From Paraburkholderia fynbosensis (GTDB lineage: Bacteria > Pseudomonadota > Gammaproteobacteria > Burkholderiales > Burkholderiaceae): a stretch of DNA of 64,000 bases. The notes beneath the pieces are model-generated. The model had not been told where the DNA came from. It ran no database searches and saw only the letters and a list, made by a program, of their open reading frames with translations. The DNA lies in NCBI RefSeq assembly GCF_902859935.1, contig NZ_CADIKI010000002.1:496001-560000 (forward strand), given 5' to 3'. Of this stretch, positions 38,167-48,470 are shown piece by piece. Position numbers and translations under genes: made by a program. The stretch's first letter is position 1; every line of letters begins with the position of its first letter.

Positions 38167-40014
38167 CTAGCCTTTGCGCAACTCGCTCGCCACCTTGTCG
38201 ACGACTTCGTCCCACGCGCCGGGCCGCGGCTGACGCACGAGGGTCGCGCCCGGATACCACGGGCTGCGCGCGTCGCCCTCGAACCAGCGCCAGTCCGCCG
38301 CAAACGGCAGCATCAGCCAGAGCGGCTTGCGCAATGCGCCGGCGAGGTGAGCGATGGACGTGTCGATCGACACCACCGCGTCGAGCCGTTCGATGATCGC
38401 CGCGGTGTCCGCGAAGTCGCCAATCCGCGCGTCGAACCGATGGATCGATGCGGCGCGCGGATGCGCGTCGAGCGTCGCGCGTTCGTCGGCGCTCAGCTCG
38501 GGCTGCAGCACGATCCAGTCGATGCCGTCGAGCGCGAACAGCGGTTCGAGCGCGGCGAGCGGCATCGAACGCGTTTCGTTCTGCTGGATGCGTCCCGACC
38601 ACGCGAGGCCGATCTTGCGTTTGGCCTGGCCACCGAGCGAGCCGCGCCATTTGCGGCCGTATGCGGGCGGCACGTCGAGATAAGGCGTGCGGGCGGGGAT
38701 GGTGTCGAAGCTCGTGCCGAGCGCGAGCGGCAGGCTCAGCAGCGGGCATTGCAGATCGGCGGCGGGGCGCGGCGCGCCCTGCGCGATCAGCGTCACGCGC
38801 CAGGCCTGGGCGGCGGGCGCGAGCAAGGGCAGCAATGGCGGCTGGACTTCGAGCACCACGCGCGTCGCGCGCTGCGCGGCGAGCGGGACGAAGCGCACGA
38901 ACTGCAGCGTATCGCCGAAACCCTGCTCGGCGTGGATCAGCAGCGTGCGTTGTTCGATCGGCTCGCCGTGCCAGCGCGGCAGCGTGTGGATGACCGGCTG
39001 CGCGACGGTCTGCAGCCGCCATTCGTATTCCGGCAGCCCGCGTGCGAAGTCGCGCAGGGTGAGCCACGCGAGCGCGCGGTTCATGTGCGCGGAGGCGAGC
39101 TCGGGGCGCAGGCGCAGCGCCTGATCGAACGCGCGCACGGCTCGCGCGGGCGCGCCGAGCGCCTGATGCGCGGTGCCGAGACTGAGCCAGGCGAGCGCGA
39201 ATTGCGGATCGAGGCCGACAGAGCGTTCCAGATACGGCAGCGCCTGCGCGTGGCGCCCGAGTGCGGCGAGCGCGTTGCCCATCCCGTAGATGGCGGGCGG
39301 CAGGTTCGGCTGGAAACTCAGCGCGGCCTCGAACGACGCGACCGCTTCGGCATGGCGGCCGGTGGCGTCGAAGGTATTGGCGAGATTGAAGTGCGCGGCG
39401 ACGAAGCGCGGCTCGGCGGCGAGCGCCGCCTGGAAGCACGGGATCGCCTCGTCCGCGCGACCCAGCGCGTTCAGCGCCATGCCCATGTTGTTCAGCGCGC
39501 CGGCATGGCCGGGGCGCAGTTCGAGCGCGCGCCGGAACGACGCGATCGCTTCCGCGTGGCGCCCCAGCGCGTGCAGCGCGTTGCCGAGATTGTTGTGCGA
39601 CGACGCGTCACCGGGCTGCAGGCGCAGCGACCGTTCGAACGCCTCGGCGGCGTCTTCGTGACGACCCAGCGATGCGTACGCGTTGCCGAGGTTGTAGTGC
39701 GCCATCGGGAAGGACGGCGCGAGGGTCAGCGCGTTGCGGAACTGTTCGATCGCGTCGTCGATCTGGCCGAGCGCCTTCAGCGCGTTGCCGAGATTCAGTT
39801 GCAGCGCGGCGTCTTCCGGGCGCAGGTTCACGGCGCGCCGCACGAGTGCGGCGGCTTCGGCGTGCTGGCCTTGCTGATGGCGCAGCACGCCCAGCAGGTG
39901 CAACGCGTCGACGTGCGTGGGATTGCCGTCGAGCGTCGCGCGATAGCCGCGTTCGGCGTCGTCGAGGCGGCCGTCACGATGCGCCGCGAAAGCGCGGTCA
40001 AATACAGGTTGCAT
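38167..40014 (-). CDS. TPR protein with C-terminal glycosyltransferase-like domain
   Basis: 615 residues. Residues 1-340 contain about ten 34-residue TPR units, recognisable by repeated NLGNAL-ALGR-EEA-F-ALRLRP patterns. The C-terminal 250 residues have LLIHAEQGFGDTLQFVRFV and KIGLAWSGRIQQNETRSMPL, then VVSIDTSIAHLAGAL, which match glycosyltransferase-9/SPINDLY-like domains common in Burkholderia TPR proteins. It may glycosylate proteins, but this is not established. ATG 40014 chosen. Confidence 0.87.
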   Translation of the reverse strand: MQPVFDRAFAAHRDGRLDDAERGYRATLDGNPTHVDALHLLGVLRHQQGQHAEAAALVRRAVNLRPEDAALQLNLGNALKALGQIDDAIEQFRNALTLAPSFPMAHYNLGNAYASLGRHEDAAEAFERSLRLQPGDASSHNNLGNALHALGRHAEAIASFRRALELRPGHAGALNNMGMALNALGRADEAIPCFQAALAAEPRFVAAHFNLANTFDATGRHAEAVASFEAALSFQPNLPPAIYGMGNALAALGRHAQALPYLERSVGLDPQFALAWLSLGTAHQALGAPARAVRAFDQALRLRPELASAHMNRALAWLTLRDFARGLPEYEWRLQTVAQPVIHTLPRWHGEPIEQRTLLIHAEQGFGDTLQFVRFVPLAAQRATRVVLEVQPPLLPLLAPAAQAWRVTLIAQGAPRPAADLQCPLLSLPLALGTSFDTIPARTPYLDVPPAYGRKWRGSLGGQAKRKIGLAWSGRIQQNETRSMPLAALEPLFALDGIDWIVLQPELSADERATLDAHPRAASIHRFDARIGDFADTAAIIERLDAVVSIDTSIAHLAGALRKPLWLMLPFAADWRWFEGDARSPWYPGATLVRQPRPGAWDEVVDKVASELRKG

Positions 40015-40302
40015 GACGGGGGATGGCGTTCGGGTGAGGCAGAGGCCGCATTTTCCCACACTCGCCGGAGCGCGCTCCGGTTTGACCGGTTTGCCTACCC
40101 TCTATAGCATCTGGATACCTGTGCATGGTTTTGCTGCGATGCATCGATTCGAGATGTCCGTGGCGGATTGTTCAACGGGTTCCTGCGGGGCTTTCGTGCT
40201 GGGTGTGTGTCTGCGCCGGCCAGTGGCGCGGCGCGTGCGGCACGCGATCGGCGTGCAGCCGGCCGGGTTGCTTCGCCTGCCCGGCGACAATTCTCTGGAT
40301 GC

Positions 40303-41505
40303 ATGATGAAGAAGAAGGATGCGGTGGGTCTCGAGGATGAAGGGCTCGCGCGGGAGCGGAACGCGCATGGACCTGCGCATGCCGCCGGTGCGCATCGGCG
40401 CGATGGGGTGGACGGACTTCGTGATGAAAGCGGTGGGGACGGCTCTCATGGCGGGGATGTCCGAAGCGGCAATCCGCCCCGCGGTCACGATGGAAGTGGT
40501 CACGGCGATAGCGGCAGCGCCCATGGCGGTCACGAGCACCACGATCACCGCGACCCCAGCCAGCCCAGCAACACCCACGGCCACCACCCCCGCGCCGGCC
40601 ACCACCATCACCACCACATCCCCGCCGCAGGCCATGGCCGTGCTTTCGCCATCGCCGTCGCGCTGAACATCGCGATCGTCGTAGTTCAGGCGATCTACGG
40701 CGTGCTCGCGCATTCCACCGCGCTGCTCGCCGACGCGGGCCACAACCTCTCCGACGTCCTCGGCCTGCTGCTCGCATGGGGCGCCGCCTGGCTCGCCACG
40801 CGCCGTCCGTCGGCGCGCTATACGTTCGGCTACGGCAGTTCGTCGATCCTCGCCTCGCTCGTCAACGCGGGGTTGCTGCTGTTCGCGTGCGGCGTGATCG
40901 TCACCGAGGCGATCGGGCGCCTGATGAACCCCGCGCCGGTGGCCGGGCTCGCGGTGTTCGTCGTCGCGACCGTGGGCGTGGTGGTGAACGGCGTGTCCGC
41001 GTGGCTTTTCATGCGCGGCCAGAAGGAAGACCTCAACATTCGCGGCGCCTTCCTGCACATGGCCGCCGATGCCGGCATTTCGGCGGCGGTCGCGGTGAGC
41101 GGCCTCGTGATTCTCTATACCCGCTGGCTCTGGCTCGATCCGCTGATGAGCCTCGTCGTGGTCGCGGTCGTCGTGGCGGGCACGTGGAGCCTGTTGCGCG
41201 ATTCGCTACGCCTCGCGCTCGACGCCGTGCCGCCCGGCATCGATGCGCAACGCATCCGCGAATATCTGGCCGCGCAACCCGGCGTGGTCGACGTGCACGA
41301 CCTGCACGTGTGGGCGCTGTCGACCACCGGCAACGCGCTCAGCGCGCATCTGGTGATGCCGGCGGGCCATCCCGGCGACGAGTCGCTCGACCACATCGTC
41401 AGCGCGTTGCGTGAGCGTTTTTCGATGCAGCATGCAACGCTGCAAGTCGACCTCGGCACGACCGAGCATCGTTGCGCGCTGGACCACGCGCCGCATGCGG
41501 ATTGA
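40303..41505 (+). CDS. Cation diffusion facilitator with His-rich N-terminus
   Basis: 400 residues. The first 110 residues are rich in Gly, His and Asp, with HEHHDHRD and a run of six His, and likely bind metal ions. The transporter domain has six membrane segments with the HxxxD metal-site motifs in ADAGHNLSDVLGLL and LHMAADAGIS, and ends with a cytoplasmic ferredoxin-like domain (VVDVHDLHVWALSTTGNALSAHL). Zinc/cadmium efflux of the CzcD type is likely. ATG codons at 40303 and 40306 are adjacent; either may be used. Confidence 0.9.
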   Translation: MMKKKDAVGLEDEGLARERNAHGPAHAAGAHRRDGVDGLRDESGGDGSHGGDVRSGNPPRGHDGSGHGDSGSAHGGHEHHDHRDPSQPSNTHGHHPRAGHHHHHHIPAAGHGRAFAIAVALNIAIVVVQAIYGVLAHSTALLADAGHNLSDVLGLLLAWGAAWLATRRPSARYTFGYGSSSILASLVNAGLLLFACGVIVTEAIGRLMNPAPVAGLAVFVVATVGVVVNGVSAWLFMRGQKEDLNIRGAFLHMAADAGISAAVAVSGLVILYTRWLWLDPLMSLVVVAVVVAGTWSLLRDSLRLALDAVPPGIDAQRIREYLAAQPGVVDVHDLHVWALSTTGNALSAHLVMPAGHPGDESLDHIVSALRERFSMQHATLQVDLGTTEHRCALDHAPHAD

Positions 41506-41696
41506 TTCAGATAGTGCGCAACTGAGGTGATGCGGCTGGACTCACGTCATGCGGAGCGGCAGTGCAATAAGCCGCTCCGGGAACGTCATCGGCAGAGCGC
41601 CGTGCGCATTCCCACGTCTGCCGAATGACGCAGCGCACTGCCGCCCTCAATATCGGCGGCGTACACTAGAGCGCATTGTTGTCTCCGGAGTGCCGC

Positions 41697-43421
41697 ATGG
41701 ACGCTGCAGCCTACGACGCGTCGCCGGTGCTGATCGTCGGGGCGGGTCCGACCGGACTTGCCGCAGCGATGAGTCTCGCGCGTGCCCATATTCCCGTGCG
41801 TCTGATCGACAAAGCGATGCAGCCGAACCCATATTCGCGGGCCATCGGCATTCAGGCGCGCACGCTCGAACTGCTCGAGCAGCATCGGCTGGTCGAACCG
41901 TTTCTCGAACTCGGTCATCGCGCGCGCATCGCCAATCTTTTTTCGAACGGCATGCGTCTCGCGCAACTCGATTTCGATCCACTGCACACGCGCTATCCGT
42001 ATCTGCTGTTTCTCGACCAGTCCGTGACCGAGCGCCTGCTCACTGAACATCTCGCCACCCTGGGCGTGGCGATCGAACGGGGCGTCGAACTGACGATGTT
42101 CTCGCAGGGCTCCGCAGGCCTGCAGGCGACGCTGCGTCGTGCCGACGGCCACGCCGAAACGATGCGCCCGTCATACATGATCGCCGCCGACGGCGCGCAC
42201 AGTGCGATCCGTCATCGGCTGGGTCTGAGCTTCGAGGGCAAGACCTTCGAGCAGACCTTCCTGCTCGCCGATCTGCACGCCGAAACCGCGTGGCCCGATG
42301 ACGAGTTCCACATCTTTGCGTCGGGCGAAGGCCTCGTCGCGCTGTTTCCGATGGGGCACGGCCGGCATCGGCTGATCGCGGATCATGCGATCGAACCGGC
42401 CGCGGTCGCCTCGCCCCCCACACCCGTGGTGCTCGGCGAGCCGCCGCTCGACCGGGTGCCCGAGCCGTCGCTCGAACAATGCAAGGCGCTGATCGCGCGG
42501 CGCGTGCGCGAACGCGTCGACGTGTCGGATCTCGCGTGGTCCTCGTATTTCCATCTGAACAGCCGGATGGTGGAGCGGCTGCGCGTCGGCCGCATCTTCC
42601 TCGCTGGCGACGCCGCGCATGTGCATAGCCCGGCCGGCGCGCAAGGCATGAACACCGGCATTCAGGAAGCGTTCAATCTCGGCTGGAAGCTCGCGCGCGT
42701 GCTCAAAGGCGCGGCGCCGGACCGGCTGCTCGATACCTACCATCTCGAACGGCATCCGATCGAGCGCGACGTGCTGCGGCAGACCGGCTTCATTACGCAG
42801 ATGGCCGAGGCCGATCACGGGCCGCTCAAGCTGCTGCGCGAACGCGCGATGCCGGTGCTCGCCGCGTTCGGTCCGCTGCGCGATGCCGCGCGCCTGACCA
42901 TCAGCGAATTGTCGATCCAGTACCGGCGCAGTCCGCTCACGCTCGAACGGGTGCTCGACGGCGGCCCGCGCGCCGGCGAACGCGCGCCCGATGCGCTGGT
43001 GCATGTGGTCGATGGGCCGCTTGGTCGCGCGCCGGGTGTCGGCTGCATTTTCGATCTGCATGATCCGGCGTTCTTCTCGCTATTCCTGCTGGTGCCGCCG
43101 CTGCCCGTCGACGATACGCCGCTCGATCCGGCCGCCAAACATGCGCCGCCGCCAGACCCGGAACTGGAGCGGCTCGCTGCCGAAGTCGAGCGCCTGCTAC
43201 CGGGCGCGGTGCGGATCTGGCGCATCACCGATACGACCGGCGACGGCGGCCCGGCGTTGTCCGAATCGTATGGACGCACGCGGCCGTCGTTCTATCTGGT
43301 GAGGCCGGATGGCTATATCAGTGCGCGCGGACGCACCGGCTCAGATTTGCACGGCCTGCTGCGCCATTGCGAAGCGTGGTTTGCGGTAGGGGGCGAGATA
43401 CCGGAGCAGGCGGCGCTGTGA
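41697..43421 (+). CDS. FAD-binding aromatic monooxygenase
   Basis: 574 residues. VLIVGAGPTGLAAAMSLARA binds FAD; IAADGAHSAIRHRLG is the DG motif and GRIFLAGDAAHVHSPAGAQGMNTGIQEAFNLGWKLA the GD motif. A C-terminal thioredoxin-like domain follows, as in phenol hydroxylase-type enzymes (PheA/TfdB). It would hydroxylate an aromatic compound; the substrate is not deducible. CCGGAG lies upstream of the chosen ATG. Confidence 0.9.
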   Translation: MDAAAYDASPVLIVGAGPTGLAAAMSLARAHIPVRLIDKAMQPNPYSRAIGIQARTLELLEQHRLVEPFLELGHRARIANLFSNGMRLAQLDFDPLHTRYPYLLFLDQSVTERLLTEHLATLGVAIERGVELTMFSQGSAGLQATLRRADGHAETMRPSYMIAADGAHSAIRHRLGLSFEGKTFEQTFLLADLHAETAWPDDEFHIFASGEGLVALFPMGHGRHRLIADHAIEPAAVASPPTPVVLGEPPLDRVPEPSLEQCKALIARRVRERVDVSDLAWSSYFHLNSRMVERLRVGRIFLAGDAAHVHSPAGAQGMNTGIQEAFNLGWKLARVLKGAAPDRLLDTYHLERHPIERDVLRQTGFITQMAEADHGPLKLLRERAMPVLAAFGPLRDAARLTISELSIQYRRSPLTLERVLDGGPRAGERAPDALVHVVDGPLGRAPGVGCIFDLHDPAFFSLFLLVPPLPVDDTPLDPAAKHAPPPDPELERLAAEVERLLPGAVRIWRITDTTGDGGPALSESYGRTRPSFYLVRPDGYISARGRTGSDLHGLLRHCEAWFAVGGEIPEQAAL

Positions 43422-43591
43422 GGTGAGCCGTTGTTGGTTTTCGCTGTCTTGCCAGGAAGAAGAGGGAGAGCGCCGCGCGACCGGTTGTGCGTGAATCGTG
43501 AGCGAGCAGAGACCGACTCGTGAATTCGCCGCTGCCTGAAGCGAAAGGCTGGCCGCGTCGCAAGCTCGTGAGGCACGTCTGCTTTCTGAAT

Positions 43592-43669
43592 ATCGAGGCG
43601 GCTGCTCTCGAGCCGTCGCTTAAGCGACGGTTCGAGCCGCTGCTCGATCCACCGAGCAGCCGCCTCGAT
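43592..43669. repeat. Nested inverted repeats between convergent genes
   Basis: An outer perfect 16-bp inverted repeat (43592-43607 with 43654-43669) encloses an inner 30-base near-palindrome at 43607-43636, whose 15-base arms match at 14 positions with no loop. A small CGAGC/GCTCG hairpin lies at 43633-43646. It sits 9 bases after the fdsD stop and 170 bases after the monooxygenase gene, and has no T-runs. Confidence 0.9.
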
Positions 43670-43678
43670 CTGAACCGC

Positions 43679-43933
43679 CTAAGCGGTCGAAGCCGCCGCG
43701 GGCGTCAACTCCTCGCGATGCCCGACGAGCGCCTCCCTGACGAAGTCCGACAACACAATGCCGTTCGCATCCGGTGCCTCGTCGAGCGCCGCCAGCAGCG
43801 CGCGCCGCATGCGCGGCTCCCAGAACCGGCGAATATGATCGGCAACCCCGGCGAGCGCCTCCTCGTGGTCCGGCATCGACTCGAAGAAGTCGCCGATCCG
43901 GTTCGCCATGTCGATCAGGTTTTGAGTGTCCAT
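43679..43933 (-). CDS. fdsD: Formate dehydrogenase subunit delta
   Basis: 84 residues. LIDMANRIGDFFESMPDHEEALAGVADHIRRFWEPRMR is the FdsD family core. FdsD supports maturation or assembly of the soluble NAD-dependent formate dehydrogenase. It starts 8 bases after the fdsA stop and is the last gene of the operon. ATG 43933 is chosen; an ATG four codons earlier is inside fdsA. Confidence 0.92.
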   Translation of the reverse strand: MDTQNLIDMANRIGDFFESMPDHEEALAGVADHIRRFWEPRMRRALLAALDEAPDANGIVLSDFVREALVGHREELTPAAASTA

Positions 43934-43941
43934 CGCTCGCC

Positions 43942-46887
43942 TCACTTACCCGATGTCGTATTGGCCAGCTCGCGCTGTCTGAGCAGATCGAGCTGCTCGC
44001 TGTTAAAGCGCGAGTAGTCCTGCTGCCATTGCGACGGCTGTTCGACCGGCGTCACCTGCACCGCGGTCACCTTGTATTCCGGACAGTTGGTCGCCCAGTC
44101 CGAGCTATCGGTGGTGATCACGTTCGCGCCCGATTCGGGGAAGTGGAACGTCGTGTAGACCACGCCCGGCTGCATGCGCTCGGTCACCTTCGCGCGCAAC
44201 ACGGTCTGCCCCGCGCGCGATTCGATGCCGACCCAGTCGTCGTTCCTGATGCCGCGATCTTCGGCGTCCTGTGGATGGATTTCGAGCCGGTCCTCGTCGT
44301 GCCAGCGAGAGTTCTCGGTGCGGCGCGTTTGCGCGCCCACGTTGTACTGCGACAGGATGCGGCCGGTCGTGAGCAGCAGCGGAAACTTGCGCGTGACTTT
44401 TTCCGGCGACGCGATGAACTTCGTGATCACGAAGCGGCCCTTGCCGCGCACGAAGGCGTCGACGTGCATGGTCGGCGTGCCGTCCGGCGCGTTCTCGTTG
44501 CACGGCCACTGGATGCTGCCGAGTTCGTCGAGCTTCTGATACGACACGCCGTGGAAAGTCGGCGTGAGACGCGCGATCTCGTCCATGATCTGCGACGGGT
44601 GCGTGTAGTCCATTTCATAGCCGAGCGCGCGCGAGAGCAGGATCGTCGCTTCCCAGTCGGCGTAACCCGCGAGCGGCGGCATCACCTTGCGCACGCGCGA
44701 AATGCGGCGCTCCGCGTTGGTGAAGGTGCCGTCCTTTTCGAGGAACGACGAGCCGGGCAGCAGCACGTGCGCGTACTTGGCGGTCTCGTTGAGGAAGATG
44801 TCCTGCACGACGATGCATTCCATCGACGACAGCGCCGCCGACACATGATGCGTGTTCGGGTCCGACTGCACGATGTCTTCGCCCTGGCAGTAGAGGCCCT
44901 TGAAGGTGCCGTGCACGGCGGCGTCGAACATGTTCGGAATGCGCAGGCCGGGTTCCGGCTGCAGCGTAACGTTCCAGGCGTCTTCGAACAGCGTGCGCGT
45001 GACCGTGTCGCTGATATGGCGGTAGCCCGGCAGTTCGTGCGGGAACGAGCCCATGTCGCACGAACCCTGCACGTTGTTCTGGCCGCGCAGCGGATTCACG
45101 CCCACGCCTTCGCGGCCGATGTTGCCCGTTGCCATCGCGAGGTTGGCGATGCCCATGACCATCGTCGAACCTTGCGCATGTTCGGTGACGCCAAGGCCGT
45201 AGTAGATCGCGGCATTGCCGCCCGTCGCATAGATGCGCGCGGCTTCGCGCACCTGCTGCGCGGGCACGCCGGTGAATGCCTCCGTGGCTTCCGGCGCGTT
45301 CTCCGGCAGCGCGACGAAATCGCGCCACTGCCCGAACGCGCGGGTTTCGCAACGCTCGGCGATGAACGCTTCGTTCAGCAGACCTTCGGTGACGATCACG
45401 TGCGCGAGCGCGTTCACGATGGCCACGTTGGTGCCCGGGCGCAATTGCAGATGATGCGACGCCTTCACGTGCGGCGTATCGACGATATCGATGCGCCGCG
45501 GATCGACGACGATCAGCTTCGCGCCCTCGCGCACGCGGCGCTTCAGACGCGAGGCGAACACCGGGTGGCCGTCGGTCGGATTCGCGCCGATCACCATGAT
45601 GACGTCGGCTTTATCGACCGACGCGAACGTCTGCGTGCCCGCCGATTCGCCGATCGTCGTCTTCAGGCCATAGCCGGTCGGCGAGTGGCACACGCGCGCG
45701 CAGGTGTCGACGTTGTTGTTGCCGAACGCGGCGCGCACGAGCTTCTGGACGAGATAGGTTTCCTCGTTCGTGCAGCGCGACGACGTGATGCCGCCGATCG
45801 AATCGCGCCCGTGCTTCTCCTGGATGCGGCGGAATTCGGACGCGGCATAGCTGATCGCTTCTTCCCAGCTGACTTCGCGCCACGGGTCGGTGATCTTCGC
45901 ACGGATCATCGGCTTCGTGATGCGGTCCTTGTGCGTCGCGTAGCCCCACGCGAATCGGCCCTTCACGCAGGCGTGGCCTTCGTTGGCCTGGCCGTTCTTG
46001 TGCGGCACCATCCGCACGACCTGGTTGCCCTTCATCTCTGCCTTGAACGAGCAGCCGACGCCGCAATACGCGCAGGTGGTGACGACCGAATGCTCGGACT
46101 GGCCGAGCATGATCACGGACTTTTCCTGCAGGGTCGCAGTCGGGCATGCGGCGACGCACGCGCCGCACGACACGCACTCCGAGTCCATGAACGGCTGGTT
46201 CTCACTGGCCGCCACGCGCGATTCGAAGCCGCGTGCGGCAATGGTCAGCGCGAACGTGCCTTGCGTTTCCTCGCATGCGCGCACGCAGCGATTACAGACG
46301 ATGCACTTCGACGGGTCGTACGTGAAGTACGGGTTCGACTCGTCCTTCTTGTCCTTCAGGTGATTCGCGCCGTCGAAACCGTAGCGCACTTCGCGCAGCC
46401 CGGTCACCCCCGCCATGTCCTGCAGCTCGCAGTCGCCGTTGGCGGGGCAGGTGAGGCAGTCGAGCGGGTGGTCGGAGATGTACAGCTCCATGACGTTGCG
46501 GCGCAGCGACTGCAGACGCTCCGTTTGCGTGCGGACCTTCATGCCTGCTTCGACCGGCGTCGTGCACGACGCGGGATAGCCGCGCTTGCCTTCGATTTCG
46601 ACGAGACACAGCCGGCACGAGCCGAACGGTTCGAGCGAATCGGTCGCGCAGAGCTTCGGCACGTTGACGCCGGCTTCGGCGGCGGCGCGCATCACCGAGG
46701 TGCCGGCGGGCACCGTGATCGCCTGGCCGTCAATTTCGAGCGTGACGTCGACGTCGGCGTGACGCGCGGGGGTGCCGTAGTCGGTGTCGTCGAGGAACGA
46801 GCGGGTGGCGCGTTGCTGCGCTTGCGACTTGCACGCGCAGTTGCCTGAGCCGCAGCCGCCGGCGGGAGAGTTGAGCATGTCTGACAT
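43942..46887 (-). CDS. fdsA: NAD-dependent formate dehydrogenase alpha subunit
   Basis: 981 residues. An N-terminal [2Fe-2S] ferredoxin domain (LCATDSLEPFGSCRLCLVEI) is followed by [4Fe-4S] clusters in CIVCNRCVRACEE and CVSCGACVAACPTATL, then the molybdopterin domain starting CAYCGVGCSF. The molybdenum-ligand Cys is in DTCARVCHSPTG and the C-terminal molybdopterin dinucleotide-binding domain ends the chain. It oxidises formate to CO2. Start ATG 46887 has AGGAG upstream. Confidence 0.96.
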   Translation of the reverse strand: MSDMLNSPAGGCGSGNCACKSQAQQRATRSFLDDTDYGTPARHADVDVTLEIDGQAITVPAGTSVMRAAAEAGVNVPKLCATDSLEPFGSCRLCLVEIEGKRGYPASCTTPVEAGMKVRTQTERLQSLRRNVMELYISDHPLDCLTCPANGDCELQDMAGVTGLREVRYGFDGANHLKDKKDESNPYFTYDPSKCIVCNRCVRACEETQGTFALTIAARGFESRVAASENQPFMDSECVSCGACVAACPTATLQEKSVIMLGQSEHSVVTTCAYCGVGCSFKAEMKGNQVVRMVPHKNGQANEGHACVKGRFAWGYATHKDRITKPMIRAKITDPWREVSWEEAISYAASEFRRIQEKHGRDSIGGITSSRCTNEETYLVQKLVRAAFGNNNVDTCARVCHSPTGYGLKTTIGESAGTQTFASVDKADVIMVIGANPTDGHPVFASRLKRRVREGAKLIVVDPRRIDIVDTPHVKASHHLQLRPGTNVAIVNALAHVIVTEGLLNEAFIAERCETRAFGQWRDFVALPENAPEATEAFTGVPAQQVREAARIYATGGNAAIYYGLGVTEHAQGSTMVMGIANLAMATGNIGREGVGVNPLRGQNNVQGSCDMGSFPHELPGYRHISDTVTRTLFEDAWNVTLQPEPGLRIPNMFDAAVHGTFKGLYCQGEDIVQSDPNTHHVSAALSSMECIVVQDIFLNETAKYAHVLLPGSSFLEKDGTFTNAERRISRVRKVMPPLAGYADWEATILLSRALGYEMDYTHPSQIMDEIARLTPTFHGVSYQKLDELGSIQWPCNENAPDGTPTMHVDAFVRGKGRFVITKFIASPEKVTRKFPLLLTTGRILSQYNVGAQTRRTENSRWHDEDRLEIHPQDAEDRGIRNDDWVGIESRAGQTVLRAKVTERMQPGVVYTTFHFPESGANVITTDSSDWATNCPEYKVTAVQVTPVEQPSQWQQDYSRFNSEQLDLLRQRELANTTSGK

Positions 46888-46901
46888 GGTGAGCTCCTGG
46901 G

Positions 46902-48470
46902 TCAGGCCGCGGCCTTGGGCACGCTGTGAGTTGTATCGGCGAGACCGAAGTCTTCGGGGAAATGGTCGAGCGCGGACAGCACCGGGAACGGCGTCATGCC
47001 GCCCATCGCGCAGAGCGAGCCGGACACCATCGTGTCGCACAGATCGCGCAGCAACTGCACCTGGCGCGTGGACGTGTCGCCGTTGCGAATCCGGCCGATC
47101 ACTTCGACGCCGCGCGTCGAGCCGATCCGGCACGGCGTGCACTTGCCGCACGATTCGATCGCGCAGAAGTGCATCGCGTACTGCGCGAGCTCGGCGAGAT
47201 TCGACGTGTCGTCATGCACGACGAGACCGCCGTGGCCGACCACCGCGCCGACCGCCGCATACGCCTCGTAGTCCATCGGAATGTCCCACTGGCTTTCAGG
47301 CAGATACGTGCCGAGCGGGCCGCCCACCTGCACGGCACGCGCCGGCCGGCCGCTGGCCGTGCCGCCGCCGAAGCCGTAGAGCAGTTCGCGCAGCGTCACG
47401 CCGAACGCGAGTTCGACGAGGCCGCCTTGCTTGACGTTGCCGGCCAGCTGGAACGGCAGCGTGCCGCGCGAGCGGCCCATGCCGAAGTCTTTGTAGAACG
47501 CCGCGCCGCGCGCGAAGATGATCGGCACGGTGGCGAGCGTGATCACGTTGTTGATTACGCTAGGCTGGCCGAACAGGCCCGAGAGCGCCGGCACCGGCGG
47601 CTTCGCACGCACGATCCCGCGCTTGCCTTCGAGCGATTCGAGCAGCGCGGTTTCCTCGCCGCAGACGTACGACCCGGCGCCTTTCGCGACGAACAGTTCG
47701 AAGCGGTGCGCGCTCTCGCCGAGCACGCTGTCGCCGAGCCAGCCGGCGGCGCGCGCGCGGGCGATGGCCGCTTCGAGCGTCGCGATCGAATGCGGATATT
47801 CGCTGCGTACGTAGATGTAGCCGACCGTCGCGCCGGTCACGACGCCCGCGATGATCATGCCTTCGACCAGCATGTACGGATCGCTTTCCATCACGAGGCG
47901 ATCGGAGAAGGTGCCCGAGTCGCCTTCGTCGGCATTGCAGACGATGTACTTTTGCGCCGCTTGCGCGCCGCGCACCGTGCGCCATTTGATGCCGGCCGGG
48001 AACGCAGCGCCGCCGCGGCCCCGCAGGCCGGATTCGATCAGCGCGGCGCAGGCGGCGTCGCCGTCGGTTCGCAGCGCCTGACGCAGGCCTTCGAGGCCGC
48101 CGTGCGCGACGTAATCGTCGATCGAGAGCGGGTCGGTGATGCCGATGCGCGCGAAGGTCAGGCGTTGCTGCTTCTTCAGATACGGAATCTCGTCGACCAC
48201 GCCGACGCGCCGCGCATGCTCGCCGCCTGCGACGAAGCCGGCGTCGAACAGCGCGGCGACGTCATCGGCTTCGATGTTGGCATAGCCGATGCGGCCTTCG
48301 GCGGTGGCGACTTCGACGAGCGGTTCGAGCCACAGCAGGCCGCGCGAACCGTTGCGCACCAGTTCGATCTCGACGCCGCGGCGCGCGGCTTCGGCTTCAA
48401 TGGCCTGCGCCACGGCATCGGCGCCGAGCGCGAGCGCCGACGAATCGCGGGGAACGTAGATGCGCGTCAT
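46902..48470 (-). CDS. fdsB: Formate dehydrogenase beta subunit (FMN/NADH-binding)
   Basis: 522 residues. GRGGAAFPAGIKW and CNADEGDSGTFSDR bind FMN and NADH; the C-terminal CAIESCGKCTPCRIGSTRG with a later Cys (GSLCAMGG) binds a [4Fe-4S] cluster, as in NuoF. An N-terminal thioredoxin-like domain is NuoE/F-like. It passes electrons from FdsA to NAD+. ATG 48470 overlaps the fdsG stop by four bases. Confidence 0.95.
   Translation of the reverse strand: MTRIYVPRDSSALALGADAVAQAIEAEAARRGVEIELVRNGSRGLLWLEPLVEVATAEGRIGYANIEADDVAALFDAGFVAGGEHARRVGVVDEIPYLKKQQRLTFARIGITDPLSIDDYVAHGGLEGLRQALRTDGDAACAALIESGLRGRGGAAFPAGIKWRTVRGAQAAQKYIVCNADEGDSGTFSDRLVMESDPYMLVEGMIIAGVVTGATVGYIYVRSEYPHSIATLEAAIARARAAGWLGDSVLGESAHRFELFVAKGAGSYVCGEETALLESLEGKRGIVRAKPPVPALSGLFGQPSVINNVITLATVPIIFARGAAFYKDFGMGRSRGTLPFQLAGNVKQGGLVELAFGVTLRELLYGFGGGTASGRPARAVQVGGPLGTYLPESQWDIPMDYEAYAAVGAVVGHGGLVVHDDTSNLAELAQYAMHFCAIESCGKCTPCRIGSTRGVEVIGRIRNGDTSTRQVQLLRDLCDTMVSGSLCAMGGMTPFPVLSALDHFPEDFGLADTTHSVPKAAA

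Noticed and set aside
43774..46848. 1024-residue open frame on the plus strand
   Set aside because: It is antisense to fdsA, whose motifs are unambiguous; high GC keeps the opposite frame open.
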